Positions 1 to 7,533 are shown, counted from the stretch's first letter. The stretch is 15,776 nt of DNA from Geobacter sp. UBA4074 (GCA_002383415.1 DFYU01000068.1:16512-32287); one strand, 5' to 3'. Translations and numbers: made by a program. Notes: generated from the sequence alone by a model not told the origin.

Positions 1-633
1 CACGGCCATTACGATCACAGCGGCGGGCTGCTGCCGCTCTTGCGCAGCTGTGGCCCCAAGCGGGTCTTTGCCCATCCGGCCGTCTTTACGCCACGCTATC
101 GCCATAAGGACACCGGTGAATCGCTGTCGCTGGGGCTGCCCTATCCTCGCGAGTACCTGGAAGGACAAGGGGCCTGTTTCGATCTGAGCGCGGGGTATCG
201 TGAGATCCAGTCGGGCATCGCCTTGACCGGCGAAGTGCCTCGCACCACCGGCTTTGAAACCGGCGACAGCGGCCTGTTCACTGATCTCAGCGCCAGCCAG
301 CGTGACCGGTTTGACGACGACCAGTCACTGGTGATCACCACCAACAAAGGACTGGTAGTTCTGCTGGGCTGCTGCCATGCCGGTCTGATCAACACCCTGC
401 AGCATGTCAGTGCTCAAACCGGCCGCAACGACATCTACGCCGTGGTCGGCGGCACCCATCTGGGCTTTTGCTCCACCGACCAACTGGAACAGACCATCCA
501 GGCGCTGACAACATGGCAGATCAAAAAACTGGCCGTCAGTCACTGCACCGGCTTTTCAGCCGCCTGCCGGCTCCAGCAGGCCTTTCCTGCAGCCTTCCAT
601 AACGCCCAAGTGGGCTACTGTCTCAGCCTGTAG
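1..633 (+). CDS. MBL-fold metallohydrolase, COG1237-like (5' truncated)
   Basis: The first codons in the window read HGHYDH, the HxHxDH metal-binding signature of metallo-beta-lactamase-fold hydrolases, so the gene begins before position 1 and 210 residues are visible. Further family motifs follow in order: a GCCHAGLINTL stretch (about residues 109-119), GGTHLGF (about 145-151) and SHCTGF near the C-terminus. This combination fits the COG1237 branch, often annotated as related to the dihydropterin/RFA-P synthase fold. That label rests on distant similarity, and the bacterial substrate is generally unknown. The frame ends in TAG at 631-633. No hairpin terminator is seen behind it. Metal-dependent hydrolase fold is secure; the reaction is not. 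Confidence 0.85.
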   Translation, partial: HGHYDHSGGLLPLLRSCGPKRVFAHPAVFTPRYRHKDTGESLSLGLPYPREYLEGQGACFDLSAGYREIQSGIALTGEVPRTTGFETGDSGLFTDLSASQRDRFDDDQSLVITTNKGLVVLLGCCHAGLINTLQHVSAQTGRNDIYAVVGGTHLGFCSTDQLEQTIQALTTWQIKKLAVSHCTGFSAACRLQQAFPAAFHNAQVGYCLSL

Positions 634-760
634 TATCGGTCTAAACATTTGTTAGCCCCTTTTATTTTAGTGATTCTTATGCTAGGTAAGTAAAAATAAA
701 AATTTTCCTATCGTAAATTGCGTACAAAATTTCTATTTAACCGAAGGGGAGGCCGTAGAC
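634..760 (+). promoter_or_regulatory. AT-rich intergenic leader of pckG
   Basis: This 127-base gap is much more AT-rich than its surroundings and separates the MBL gene from pckG, so it probably holds the pckG promoter. I could not settle on a convincing -35/-10 pair. TTGTTA (649-654) and TATGCT (678-683) are partial matches with poor mutual spacing. A strong Shine-Dalgarno, AGGGGAGG at 745-752, lies 8 bases ahead of the pckG ATG. Confidence 0.4.
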
Positions 761-2611
761 ATGGCGTATGACGTGACGAATGAACAGCTGAAAAGCTGGG
801 TGGCAGAAGTAGCTGCAATGTGTGAGCCTGACAACATTCACTGGTGCGATGGTTCCCAGGAAGAATATGATCGGCTGTGCGCCCAGATGGTGGCAAGCGG
901 CACCTTCATCAAACTGAACGAAGCCAAGCGGCCCAACAGTTATCTGGCCTTCTCTGATCCGATTGATGTTGCCCGCGTTGAAGACCGCACCTTTATCTGC
1001 TCCCGTTCAAAGCAGGATGCCGGCCCCACCAACAACTGGGTCGACCCGAAACAGATGAAGGATACCCTCAAAGACCTGTTCAAGGGCTGTATGAAGGGCC
1101 GGACCATGTACGTGATCCCCTTCAGCATGGGTCCCCTCGGTTCCAACATCGCCAAGATCGGCGTTGAAATCACCGACTCCCCGTACGTGGTGGTCAACAT
1201 GCGGATCATGACCCGCATGGGTAAAAAGGTGCTGGACGTGCTGGGCAACGGCGAATTCATCCCCTGCCTGCACTCGGTCGGCATGCCGCTGGCCACGGGC
1301 CAGCAAGACGTCGCCTGGCCCTGCAACAAGGAAAAATACATCGTTCACTTCCCAGAAGAGCGGGCCATCTGGTCCTTCGGCTCCGGCTACGGCGGAAACG
1401 CCCTGCTGGGCAAGAAATGTCTGGCGCTGCGGATCGCCTCAGTCCAGGCCCGCGATGAGGGTTGGCTGGCCGAGCATATGCTGATCCTAGGGGTTGAATC
1501 CCCCACCGGCGAGAAGTCCTACGTCGGCGCTGCCTTCCCCAGCGCCTGCGGCAAGACCAACTTTGCCATGCTGATTCCGCCCAAGCCGTTCCAGGACAAG
1601 GGCTGGAAGGTAACCACCATCGGCGACGATATCGCCTGGATCAAGCCGAACGCTGACGGTCAGGTCTACGCCATCAACCCCGAGTACGGCTACTTTGGCG
1701 TTGCCCCGGGTACCAACTACGACACCAACCCCAACGCAATGATCTCCTGCGAGAAAAACTCGATCTTTACCAACGTGGCCCTGACCGAGGATGGGGATGT
1801 CTGGTGGGAAGGGATGACGAAGGAACCGCCGGCAAAGCTGACCGACTGGCAAGGCAACGCCTGGACCCCCGGTTGCGGCCGTCCGGCAGCTCATCCCAAC
1901 GCACGCTTCACGGCACCGGCCTCCCAGTGCCCCAGCATCGACCCGGAGTGGGAGAACCCCAAAGGGGTGCCGATGAGCGCCTTTATCTTTGGCGGTCGCC
2001 GCAAGGATACGGTGCCGCTGGTCTACCAGGCCTTCAACTGGAGCTTTGGCGTCTATCTGGCAGCCACTCTCGGTTCCGAAACCACTGCCGCCGCTGTGGG
2101 CGCTACCGGCAACGTCCGCCGCGACCCGTTTGCCATGCTGCCGTTTTGCGGCTACCACATGGCCGACTACTTCTCCCACTGGCTGCAGTTCGGCCGTTCC
2201 ATCCCCCGTCCGCCGCGGATCTTCAGCGTCAACTGGTTCCTGAAGGATGCCGACGGCAAGTTTGCCTGGCCCGGCTACGGTGAAAATATGCGGGTCCTGA
2301 AGTGGATCATCGACCGGGTGCAGGGTCATGCCGGCGCGGTCGAATCGCCGCTGGGCTGGATGCCGCGCTATCAGGATATGGAATGGGATGGCCTGGAGAT
2401 GGACCGCGAGAAATTCCACGATCTGATGTCGGTGGATCGCGGCGTCTGGCAGAACGAGGTGCTGTCCCACGAAGAACTGTTCATCAAGATGTACGACAAG
2501 CTACCCAAGGAGTTCCTGCATATCCGTGAGCTGATCCTTTCATCGCTCTGGCGTTCACCCGAGCACTGGGAGCAGATCGGTGAGGTACACCCCGAGGGCT
2601 GGAACGAGTAA
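761..2611 (+). CDS. pckG: Phosphoenolpyruvate carboxykinase (GTP)
   Basis: Converts oxaloacetate and GTP to phosphoenolpyruvate, GDP and CO2 in the cytosol, the entry step of gluconeogenesis; in acetate-using anaerobes it can also serve anaplerosis. The 616-residue length is normal for the GTP class. The hallmark nucleotide-binding loop FPSACGKTN is at residues 259-267 with the reactive Cys263 characteristic of GTP-type enzymes (ATP-type enzymes have a different loop). The kinase-2 metal motif GDD is at 288-290. [12 protein letters not shown] and [11 protein letters not shown] match conserved ligand-binding segments further on. The ATG at 761 has a strong Shine-Dalgarno, AGGGGAGG. It is a single-gene unit ended by the hairpin at 2639-2675 and converging on hypA. 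No damage or missing key residue is seen. Confidence 0.97.
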   Translation: MAYDVTNEQLKSWVAEVAAMCEPDNIHWCDGSQEEYDRLCAQMVASGTFIKLNEAKRPNSYLAFSDPIDVARVEDRTFICSRSKQDAGPTNNWVDPKQMKDTLKDLFKGCMKGRTMYVIPFSMGPLGSNIAKIGVEITDSPYVVVNMRIMTRMGKKVLDVLGNGEFIPCLHSVGMPLATGQQDVAWPCNKEKYIVHFPEERAIWSFGSGYGGNALLGKKCLALRIASVQARDEGWLAEHMLILGVESPTGEKSYVGAAFPSACGKTNFAMLIPPKPFQDKGWKVTTIGDDIAWIKPNADGQVYAINPEYGYFGVAPGTNYDTNPNAMISCEKNSIFTNVALTEDGDVWWEGMTKEPPAKLTDWQGNAWTPGCGRPAAHPNARFTAPASQCPSIDPEWENPKGVPMSAFIFGGRRKDTVPLVYQAFNWSFGVYLAATLGSETTAAAVGATGNVRRDPFAMLPFCGYHMADYFSHWLQFGRSIPRPPRIFSVNWFLKDADGKFAWPGYGENMRVLKWIIDRVQGHAGAVESPLGWMPRYQDMEWDGLEMDREKFHDLMSVDRGVWQNEVLSHEELFIKMYDKLPKEFLHIRELILSSLWRSPEHWEQIGEVHPEGWNE

Positions 2612-2638
2612 TCCGTTCCCTGCCGTGTGCTGAAAACC

Positions 2639-2675
2639 AAAAGGGCTGATCCGTTCAAACGGGTCAGCTCTTTTC
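2639..2675. terminator. Bidirectional terminator between pckG and hypA
   Basis: A 15-bp stem (2639-2653 with 2660-2674, two G-U type mismatches) encloses the loop TTCAAA. The stem begins with AAAA and ends with TTTT, so a U-tract follows the hairpin on either strand. It lies 27 bases after the pckG stop and 24 bases beyond the hypA stop, serving both convergent genes. Confidence 0.85.
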
Positions 2676-2698
2676 TGTCACGTGCGTCTGTCGTTATG

Positions 2699-3034
2699 TC
2701 AGTCCACTACCTCGATCTCCCGTACCCGCACCGCTTGCCCGCTCAGCACCTGAATACGAAAACTGCCGCAGCTGCGACAGGGATCAAACAAACGCTCCAG
2801 CGGCGATTCGTGGCGACAGTCCAGGCAGCGCCCCTTCCCGGCCACCGGCAGGATATGGAGTCTGGCTCCAGCCACCAGCGTTCCGGCGCTGCAGGCCTCG
2901 AAGCAGAAGACCACCGCCTCCGGAACGACACCAGAAAGCTTACCGATCTCCACCACCACCAGCGACACCGGCTGACCGCCTGCATTCCGCTCGCAGATCG
3001 CAACGATATCCTGAGTAAGCGCCATCTCGTGCAT
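2699..3034 (-). CDS. hypA: Hydrogenase nickel incorporation protein HypA
   Basis: HypA is a small metallochaperone that works with HypB to insert nickel into [NiFe] hydrogenases (and sometimes urease). The 111-residue protein starts MHE, whose His2 and Glu3 belong to the N-terminal nickel site. It carries the structural zinc site as two CxxC pairs, C70/C73 and C86/C89. Length and motif order are normal. It stands alone: no hypB, hypCDEF or hydrogenase subunit lies in the window. The ATG at 3034 is fixed by the need for MHE, but no Shine-Dalgarno precedes it. A TATATA sequence sits only three bases upstream (3038-3043), so translation from a very short leader is possible. It shares the pckG terminator. 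Confidence 0.93.
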   Translation of the reverse strand: MHEMALTQDIVAICERNAGGQPVSLVVVEIGKLSGVVPEAVVFCFEACSAGTLVAGARLHILPVAGKGRCLDCRHESPLERLFDPCRSCGSFRIQVLSGQAVRVREIEVVD

Positions 3035-3061
3035 TTTTATATACTACACCGACGCGAGGCA

Positions 3062-3099
3062 TAAAAAAAGGCCTGTCAGGTTACCCTGACAGGCCTTTT
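3062..3099. terminator. Strong intrinsic terminator behind the small lipoprotein gene
   Basis: A perfect 15-bp stem (3066-3080 with 3085-3099) closes the 4-base loop TTAC. Read on the minus strand, it is followed by a run of seven T, a textbook intrinsic terminator 18 bases after the stop of the lipoprotein gene. It insulates hypA, which starts about 30 bases further along the same strand. Confidence 0.92.
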
Positions 3100-3116
3100 G
3101 GTTGCCGTAAGGCAGA

Positions 3117-3305
3117 TTACTTCTTCTCAGCAGGAGCAGCTTCAGCAGGAGCAGCCTGAACGGAAGATACCGGTTGCTGAGCTTCGGGGGCCTTAGGAGC
3201 CTCGACAGCCGGAGCCGGAGCAGGAGCTTCTTCCTTCTTCTTGCAGCCAGCGACAACGCCAAGGGCCAGAGCCAGTACCAGGGACAGCGAGAGCAGCTTC
3301 TTCAT
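3117..3305 (-). CDS. Small Ala/Pro-rich lipoprotein
   Basis: A 62-residue precursor with a classical lipoprotein signal: MKKLL start, hydrophobic core, and lipobox VAGC with Cys21 as the lipidated residue. The mature part is KKKEE followed by about 35 residues of Ala, Pro, Glu and Gln repeats with no aromatic residues, so it is probably extended and unstructured in the periplasm. Part of the gene is a 14-base direct repeat (3127-3140 and 3142-3155), encoding repeated APAEA. The ATG at 3305 has a good Shine-Dalgarno (GAAGAGGTGA). Lysine at +2 argues against inner-membrane retention by enterobacterial rules. It is a single-gene unit with a near-consensus promoter and a strong terminator, suggesting abundant expression. 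Function is unknown; a spacer or envelope-stress lipoprotein is conceivable. Confidence 0.85.
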   Translation of the reverse strand: MKKLLSLSLVLALALGVVAGCKKKEEAPAPAPAVEAPKAPEAQQPVSSVQAAPAEAAPAEKK

Positions 3306-3333
3306 TGTGATTCACCTCTTCGAGTAATTAACC

Positions 3334-3348
3334 CTGTGTCAAACACAG
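3334..3348. repeat. Small inverted repeat in the lipoprotein 5' leader
   Basis: CTGTGT (3334-3339) and ACACAG (3343-3348) are perfect 6-base arms around CAA. The dyad lies between the promoter at 3370-3397 and the Shine-Dalgarno of the small lipoprotein gene, so it could be a leader hairpin or a weak operator. Confidence 0.4.
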
Positions 3349-3369
3349 TGGTTCAAAGCAACAGACAGG

Positions 3370-3397
3370 AATATACTCGGCTTAATAGCGAAGTCAA
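3370..3397 (-). promoter_or_regulatory. Sigma-70 promoter of the small lipoprotein gene
   Basis: On the minus strand, TTGACT (3392-3397) is followed after 16 bases by TATATT (3370-3375), each 5/6 to consensus, about 65 bases before the lipoprotein ATG in an AT-rich gap. It is the best sigma-70 match in the window. Confidence 0.75.
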
Positions 3398-3419
3398 TAA
3401 TTTTTTTAGCAGCATCTCA

Positions 3420-3758
3420 CTAATGATGAAAACGGCCTGCGCGGCCTTTGTGGGCCGGGGTTGGCGCATTGTGGCAGACAAAGCATTGCAGCTCTTCGAC
3501 CTTCTTGGCATCCAGCGGAGAAGCGGGCTGATCGTGCCTGATCGGCGTGTTGTACTGCGATGTCTGGAACGGCAACTGACCACGCTCGTCACTTATGGTG
3601 GCGGCCTGATAGTTTACCTTCCAGTTGGTGGCGATCTCGACGGTGTGACACTGGTCGCAGCCGCCGGGGGGCGGTATGCTTTTCCAGGCGCTCAGCATGG
3701 CACAGCCGGTAAACGTCGACAACAATACAAACAAGGCAACAGGGATCAGTGATTTCAT
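3420..3758 (-). CDS. Diheme c-type cytochrome lipoprotein
   Basis: A 112-residue precursor with a lipoprotein signal (hydrophobic residues 4-17, TGC with Cys19 as lipidation site) and two covalent heme-binding motifs, CDQCH at 34-38 and CFVCH at 92-96. It should be exported by Sec, lipid-anchored and loaded with two hemes in the periplasm or at the outer membrane, acting in electron transfer. Candidate distal axial ligands are His75, His103, His111 and His112; the protein ends in a His-rich tail. The 53 residues between the two heme motifs are unusually long for so small a cytochrome. The ATG at 3758 has the Shine-Dalgarno AAAGGAG. It lies 57 bases behind tatD with no clear promoter between, so it may be the last gene of that operon. 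No named family was recognised. Confidence 0.88.
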   Translation of the reverse strand: MKSLIPVALFVLLSTFTGCAMLSAWKSIPPPGGCDQCHTVEIATNWKVNYQAATISDERGQLPFQTSQYNTPIRHDQPASPLDAKKVEELQCFVCHNAPTPAHKGRAGRFHH

Positions 3759-3815
3759 GGCCGTTCTCCTTTAGCGTTGCTCCAAGCCTACCACAGTAGC
3801 AGCAAAAAGCCATCC

Positions 3816-4574
3816 TCAAGCACTGAGGCGCAGTACTGCGCGGGCCGTGGCCGTGGTCACGGCCGCCAATTCGTCCAGCGACACCTGCTTTAGTGCTGCC
3901 AGTGCACGGGCCGTTTCCAACAGCCAGGCCGGTCGATTGAAGCTGCCGCGGTGGGCCTGGGGCGCCAGGTCAGGCGCATCGCTCTCCAACACCAACTGGG
4001 AGAGCGGCAGTTCGCGGGCAAAACGGAGCGATCTGACCGCCCCCTGATAGGTAATGGTGGCAGAGATCGAGATCGCAAAACCGAGGCGGATAAACTCCCG
4101 AGCCGACTCCAACGATCCTGAAAAGGCATGCATGATGCCGCCGATCTGCTCAGCCCGCTCCTCCTGCAGGATGGCCAAGGTGCGGCCAATGGCGTCACGG
4201 CAGTGGATCAGCACCGGCAGGCCATGACGACGGGCGATACGCAGTTGTTCGCGGAAGCAGGCCTCCTGACGCGGCAGGTCAGCCACCTTTCGATCCAGAC
4301 CGATCTCACCGATGGCCACCACCTGCGGTGCCAGCCGGTCCAGACGGTCAAGGGCATCCTCACTGGCCTCCGCCCATGCCATTGGATGAATCCCGATTGT
4401 CGGCAATGCTGAGGGATAACGGCGGCAAAGCTCCATGATCCCTTGCCAGCCGGACGGACGGATGGCAGGCACCACCCACTGCGCAATTCCAAGGGCCTGG
4501 GCTTGGTCCAGCAACTGCGGCAGCTGGCTGAACAGCGGTTCACAATCCAGGTGACAGTGGGTGTCGACCAGCAT
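3816..4574 (-). CDS. TatD-family metal-dependent hydrolase (YjjV-like)
   Basis: TatD-family proteins are TIM-barrel metal-dependent DNases/phosphoesterases. The 252-residue protein starts MLVDTHCHLD, with metal ligands His6 and His8, Glu90 (GEIGLD), His124 (IHCRDA), His149 (HAFSGS) and Asp199 (ESDAP), all present. The TITY segment after the HAFSGS strand and the NRP near residue 213 resemble Escherichia coli YjjV more than TatD itself. The ATG at 4574 is chosen because THCHLD normally begins within a few residues of the start. A GTG at 4581-4583 overlapping the upstream stop as GTGA is an alternative adding three residues. Tightly linked behind the cardiolipin-synthase-like gene. The physiological substrate is unknown. 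Confidence 0.93.
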   Translation of the reverse strand: MLVDTHCHLDCEPLFSQLPQLLDQAQALGIAQWVVPAIRPSGWQGIMELCRRYPSALPTIGIHPMAWAEASEDALDRLDRLAPQVVAIGEIGLDRKVADLPRQEACFREQLRIARRHGLPVLIHCRDAIGRTLAILQEERAEQIGGIMHAFSGSLESAREFIRLGFAISISATITYQGAVRSLRFARELPLSQLVLESDAPDLAPQAHRGSFNRPAWLLETARALAALKQVSLDELAAVTTATARAVLRLSA

Positions 4575-4579
4575 GGCAC

Positions 4580-5767
4580 TCACAAAAACCAGCACAACGG
4601 ACGGAACAGCCATTCAAGCAACCGCTGCAGCAGACCGCGCCTGACGTGGTCGTCGAGGGTAACGGCCCGCGAGCCGGCCAGATCCTGCTCAATCAACGCC
4701 CGCACCTGACTGCCGAACGCACGGCTGCGGATCACGGCGTTGATCTCATAGTTGCGGTGGAAGCTGCGTTGATCGAGATTGGCGGAGCCAAGCACGGTCC
4801 GCTCTCCGTCGATCAGCATCAGCTTGGCATGCAGAAGCTGTCGCTCCAGTTCAAATATCTCGATGCCGGCCTTGAGCAGCGATTCATAGGTACTGTGGCT
4901 GACCAACCTGACCAGCGGCACATCGCTGCGGGCCGGCAGCAGCAGGCGGACCCGCACCTGCCGGCGGGCTGCCCGCAACAGCGAACGCATGATACGGGGA
5001 CCAGGTATGAAGTAGGGGTTGACGATCAGTAGTTCTTCGGTTGCCGAGGCCATCGCCACCCGGAAGGTGGCCCGGATGCTGGAGCGCAGATGTTGGGGAC
5101 TACCGCTGACCAGAGAGACGTCCACCGCCCCTGCGGCGGGTGGCGGTGGCGGATCAAGGGCCGGCAGCAGGGGCCGACTGCCCTTCTCCTGCAGCCAGGT
5201 CTCGGCGAACAGCTCTACCAGCGGCGTCACAGCAGCGCCCCGTAAACTGAAGCCGACATCGTGGAAACTCCGCTGTTGCTCAAGCAGACCGGCGTATTCG
5301 TCACCGATATTCAGGCCGCCCAGAAAGGCCAGCTGTCCATCAATCAAGGTCAGTTTGCGATGATCCCGCCGGTCAAACCAGTGTAGCCCTTTGCGCAGCG
5401 AAAGCGGATTGAAGGCCAGGCACTGCACGCCTTGACGACGCAGAGATGAGAAGTAAGCTTCGGGGGTTTCGAGGCAACCCACGGCGTCATAGATCAGGAA
5501 TACCTGTACACCGCGCTGCACTGCATCCGCCAGTAATGCTGCCAGTCGACCACCGGTACGGTCGGCGCGAATGATGTAATATTCCAGACAGATCAGCCGT
5601 TGCGCCTGTTGCAGTGCTGCGAACAGGGCGGCGAAAAAACGCTCGCCGTTGGGGTATAGCGTAACCTGATCGGCCTGCAGCGAAGCGGGCAGCATACCAC
5701 CGGCGTGACGTCCCAAACGCCGGATGAGACGCGCTACACGTCCTTGCGGTGCCCCGGTTACTGCCAT
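4580..5767 (-). CDS. Cardiolipin synthase-like phospholipase D family protein
   Basis: Phospholipase D superfamily enzyme; bacterial relatives join phosphatidyl groups to make cardiolipin at the inner membrane. Two HKD catalytic motifs are complete: His136/Lys138/Asp143 (HRKLTLIDG) and His313/Lys315/Asp320 (HAKLMLIDG), each followed by the GG/GS-x-N strand. The 395-residue protein has no N-terminal transmembrane helices, as in ClsB/YbhO rather than ClsA, and a hydrophobic, Trp-containing C-terminus. A Pro-rich insert (about 205-211) separates the two halves. ATG 5767 is preceded by GAGG at good distance. A GTG at 5777-5779 overlapping the mtgA stop as GTGA would add four residues. Sits between mtgA and tatD. 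ClsB-type activity is likely but other PLD transphosphatidylases are possible. Confidence 0.9.
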   Translation of the reverse strand: MAVTGAPQGRVARLIRRLGRHAGGMLPASLQADQVTLYPNGERFFAALFAALQQAQRLICLEYYIIRADRTGGRLAALLADAVQRGVQVFLIYDAVGCLETPEAYFSSLRRQGVQCLAFNPLSLRKGLHWFDRRDHRKLTLIDGQLAFLGGLNIGDEYAGLLEQQRSFHDVGFSLRGAAVTPLVELFAETWLQEKGSRPLLPALDPPPPPAAGAVDVSLVSGSPQHLRSSIRATFRVAMASATEELLIVNPYFIPGPRIMRSLLRAARRQVRVRLLLPARSDVPLVRLVSHSTYESLLKAGIEIFELERQLLHAKLMLIDGERTVLGSANLDQRSFHRNYEINAVIRSRAFGSQVRALIEQDLAGSRAVTLDDHVRRGLLQRLLEWLFRPLCWFL

Positions 5768-5775
5768 TGTCGGCC

Positions 5776-6720
5776 TCACTCCCCTCCTGACGGCCCTGCA
5801 CTTGGCACCTGCTGCTCAGGCGCCGCCGGTAACGACCCTTGCGCCGCCGGTGCTGTTTCTCCCTGCACCGGCACCGGCTCTGCCTCAACTGCCGGCTCAA
5901 CCGGGGACGCCTGCTGCGCCGATGATTGCGGCGGCTGGATCAGCTCCTGCTGCAGACTGAAATCCACCTTGCGCTGCAGACCGCCGATATTGGGGGCCTG
6001 GGCCAGAGCGGTCTGATATTCGTCTGCCGAGATAACCCCCTTTGCCCGCATGTTGCGCAGGATCATGTTGGAGCGGCGCAGCACCTTGCCCAGGTTGCGA
6101 TACGGGTTGTAGGCCACCCGCGGCCCCGGCAGCATGGCGGCCAGAAAGGCGCTCTCGCGCGGAGTCAGCTCAGCCGGCGACTTGCCGAAATAATAGCGCG
6201 AGCCGTGGCCGATGCCGTAGACCATCGGCCCCAGTTCCACCACGTTGAGGTACAGCTCCAGAATGCGTCCCTTGGTCAGTTCCTGTTCCATACGCCAGGC
6301 CAGATAGACCTCCTTCAGCTTACGGGAGATGGTCTTTTCACGGGAAAGATAGACATTTTTGGCCACCTGCTGGGTAATGGTGGACGCCCCCTTGGCCAGG
6401 CTCTTCTTTTCAAGGTCATGCTTGATGGCCTGCTTGATCGCCTTGACGTCGATCCCTTCATGCTTGTAGAAGTTACCGTCCTCGGCCAGGATCACCGCCC
6501 ATTTCATTTCAGGCGCAATGCGCCCCGAAGGCGTCCAATACCGGTTCTTGGGTCCCAGCACAAACGACCGCTCTTTGCCCTTCCAATCCCGCACCTCGAT
6601 CGTCATGCTCGTTTTGCGATTGGCAAGCTGCTTAATCGGCGGCAACAGGGCCAGCGAGATAATGATATAGGCCAGGTACAGGCAGCAGACGACGCCCCCG
6701 GCAATCAGAAGTTTTTTCAC
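5776..6720 (-). CDS. mtgA: Monofunctional biosynthetic peptidoglycan transglycosylase
   Basis: Polymerises lipid II into glycan strands at the inner membrane. The 314-residue protein has one N-terminal transmembrane helix (about residues 4-26) and then a GT51 domain with the standard motifs: EDGNFYKHEG with catalytic Glu80, KGASTITQQ (110-118), RKLKEVYLAWRMEQEL (133-148) and KGRILELYLN (150-159). There is no transpeptidase domain, so it is MtgA-like rather than a class A PBP. The GTG at 6720 is preferred because AGGAGGAG lies just upstream and the residue run KKLLIAGG then opens the membrane anchor. An ATG at 6792 has no such site. After about residue 260 comes an unusual 50-residue Pro/Ala/Gln tail. 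The stop lies 8 bases from, or overlaps, the next gene. Confidence 0.94.
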   Translation of the reverse strand: MKKLLIAGGVVCCLYLAYIIISLALLPPIKQLANRKTSMTIEVRDWKGKERSFVLGPKNRYWTPSGRIAPEMKWAVILAEDGNFYKHEGIDVKAIKQAIKHDLEKKSLAKGASTITQQVAKNVYLSREKTISRKLKEVYLAWRMEQELTKGRILELYLNVVELGPMVYGIGHGSRYYFGKSPAELTPRESAFLAAMLPGPRVAYNPYRNLGKVLRRSNMILRNMRAKGVISADEYQTALAQAPNIGGLQRKVDFSLQQELIQPPQSSAQQASPVEPAVEAEPVPVQGETAPAAQGSLPAAPEQQVPSAGPSGGE

Positions 6721-6766
6721 AGGCTCCTCCTGCACCACTTGTAGCAGATTATCAGCCTGAGGAAAA

Positions 6767-6782
6767 CGGTCTGTGCAGACCG
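6767..6782. repeat. 16-bp palindrome upstream of mtgA
   Basis: CGGTCT and AGACCG arms (6 bp) flank GTGC; the stretch is nearly a full palindrome. On the minus strand it is followed by TTTT (6763-6766), so it could form a short terminator hairpin. It could equally be an operator for mtgA, whose start is about 45 bases further. Confidence 0.45.
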
Positions 6783-6791
6783 CAAACGTCA

Positions 6792-6813
6792 AGGGCCGGG
6801 TAATCCCGGCCCT
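6792..6813. terminator. GC-rich hairpin after the cytidylate-kinase-like gene
   Basis: Perfect 9-bp arms AGGGCCGGG and CCCGGCCCT enclose TAAT, 27 bases beyond the stop of the cytidylate-kinase-like gene. No U-run follows directly, so termination would be partial or would rely on the second hairpin at 6767-6782, which is followed by four T on the minus strand. Confidence 0.5.
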
Positions 6814-6840
6814 CGCAGACTGATCGACGGTGTTGCAGCT

Positions 6841-7533
6841 TCAACCCTTCAACACATAGCCGGCGATGGTGTCGGCGATCTTGGCCGGTCCACTGCGGTC
6901 GTTGTTGAAGATCAGGTGATAGACATTCAGGTCGTAGGGGTCGCAGTCCAAGAAATCACGAATAAAACGGTCCCGCTCCTTCTGCCGTTTTTCCACCAGT
7001 GGTTCGGCCTCACTCTTGTCGATCGCCAGCCGCTTGGCGATGGAGGCCACCTTGAAGGCCGACGAGGCAAACATCCTGAAATGCCAGCAGTTTTTCATGC
7101 GACGGGTAACCTGGGCCGCGCCGCGTCCGACAATGATCACATTACCCTCTTCGGCCAGGGCGATGATCTGCTTACTGAGCAGCCGATAGTAATCCTTGTC
7201 GCTCTTCCAGCGTGGTGAAAAGGTGGACATAAATTCATCTAGAAAGCGGTTCTTTTCTCCCAGACTGTGCAGCACCTTTTCTGAGAGATTGTGACTCTTG
7301 GCCACCTCGTCCAAGAGCGCCTTGTCCATCAGAGTCCAACTCTGACCGGTTTTGCTCTCAAGCTGCTGTCGCAGCAGTTCTGCCATCGGGTAGGCCTCGC
7401 AACCGAACTCCCGCGAGATGGTGATGGCCGGCTTACGGGGAGGCTCAGTCTGCTGGCCACCCTGCCGACGGCTGACTTCAAGGAAGGCACCGAGTCGGTT
7501 CTCAATGGACGGGATCAACGTGGATTCTGGCAT
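6841..7533 (-). CDS. Cytidylate kinase-like family protein
   Basis: A 230-residue protein resembling the cytidylate-kinase-like (Cytidylate_kin2) P-loop family. It has ITISREFGCEAYPMAELL at 37-54 where the family nucleotide loop lies, IIVGRGA at 133-139 (common to the family), and an Arg/Lys-rich lid-like segment KRQKERDRFIRDFL at 182-195 followed by DPYDLNVYHLIFNN. The loop is degenerate: the usual Gly-rich GSGG-like turn reads GCEAY. About 30 N-terminal residues are additional. The ATG at 7533 is selected over one at 7575 because GGAGGTGA lies at ideal spacing only before the former. It is the first gene of the leftward run but is separated from mtgA by two hairpins. True substrate unknown; CMP kinase activity should not be assumed. 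Confidence 0.85.
   Translation of the reverse strand: MPESTLIPSIENRLGAFLEVSRRQGGQQTEPPRKPAITISREFGCEAYPMAELLRQQLESKTGQSWTLMDKALLDEVAKSHNLSEKVLHSLGEKNRFLDEFMSTFSPRWKSDKDYYRLLSKQIIALAEEGNVIIVGRGAAQVTRRMKNCWHFRMFASSAFKVASIAKRLAIDKSEAEPLVEKRQKERDRFIRDFLDCDPYDLNVYHLIFNNDRSGPAKIADTIAGYVLKG

Noticed and set aside
1487..2470. 327-codon minus-strand frame
   Set aside because: Fully antisense to conserved pckG; no motifs and no ribosome site recognised.
2627..3064. 145-codon plus-strand frame
   Set aside because: Covers the pckG terminator and is antisense to hypA, which has intact MHE and zinc motifs.
5926..6744. 272-codon plus-strand frame
   Set aside because: Antisense to mtgA, whose GT51 motifs fix the true strand.
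6721..6792. Longer N-terminus of MtgA from ATG 6792
   Set aside because: It would put 24 polar residues before the membrane anchor and run through a hairpin; GTG 6720 has a strong ribosome site.
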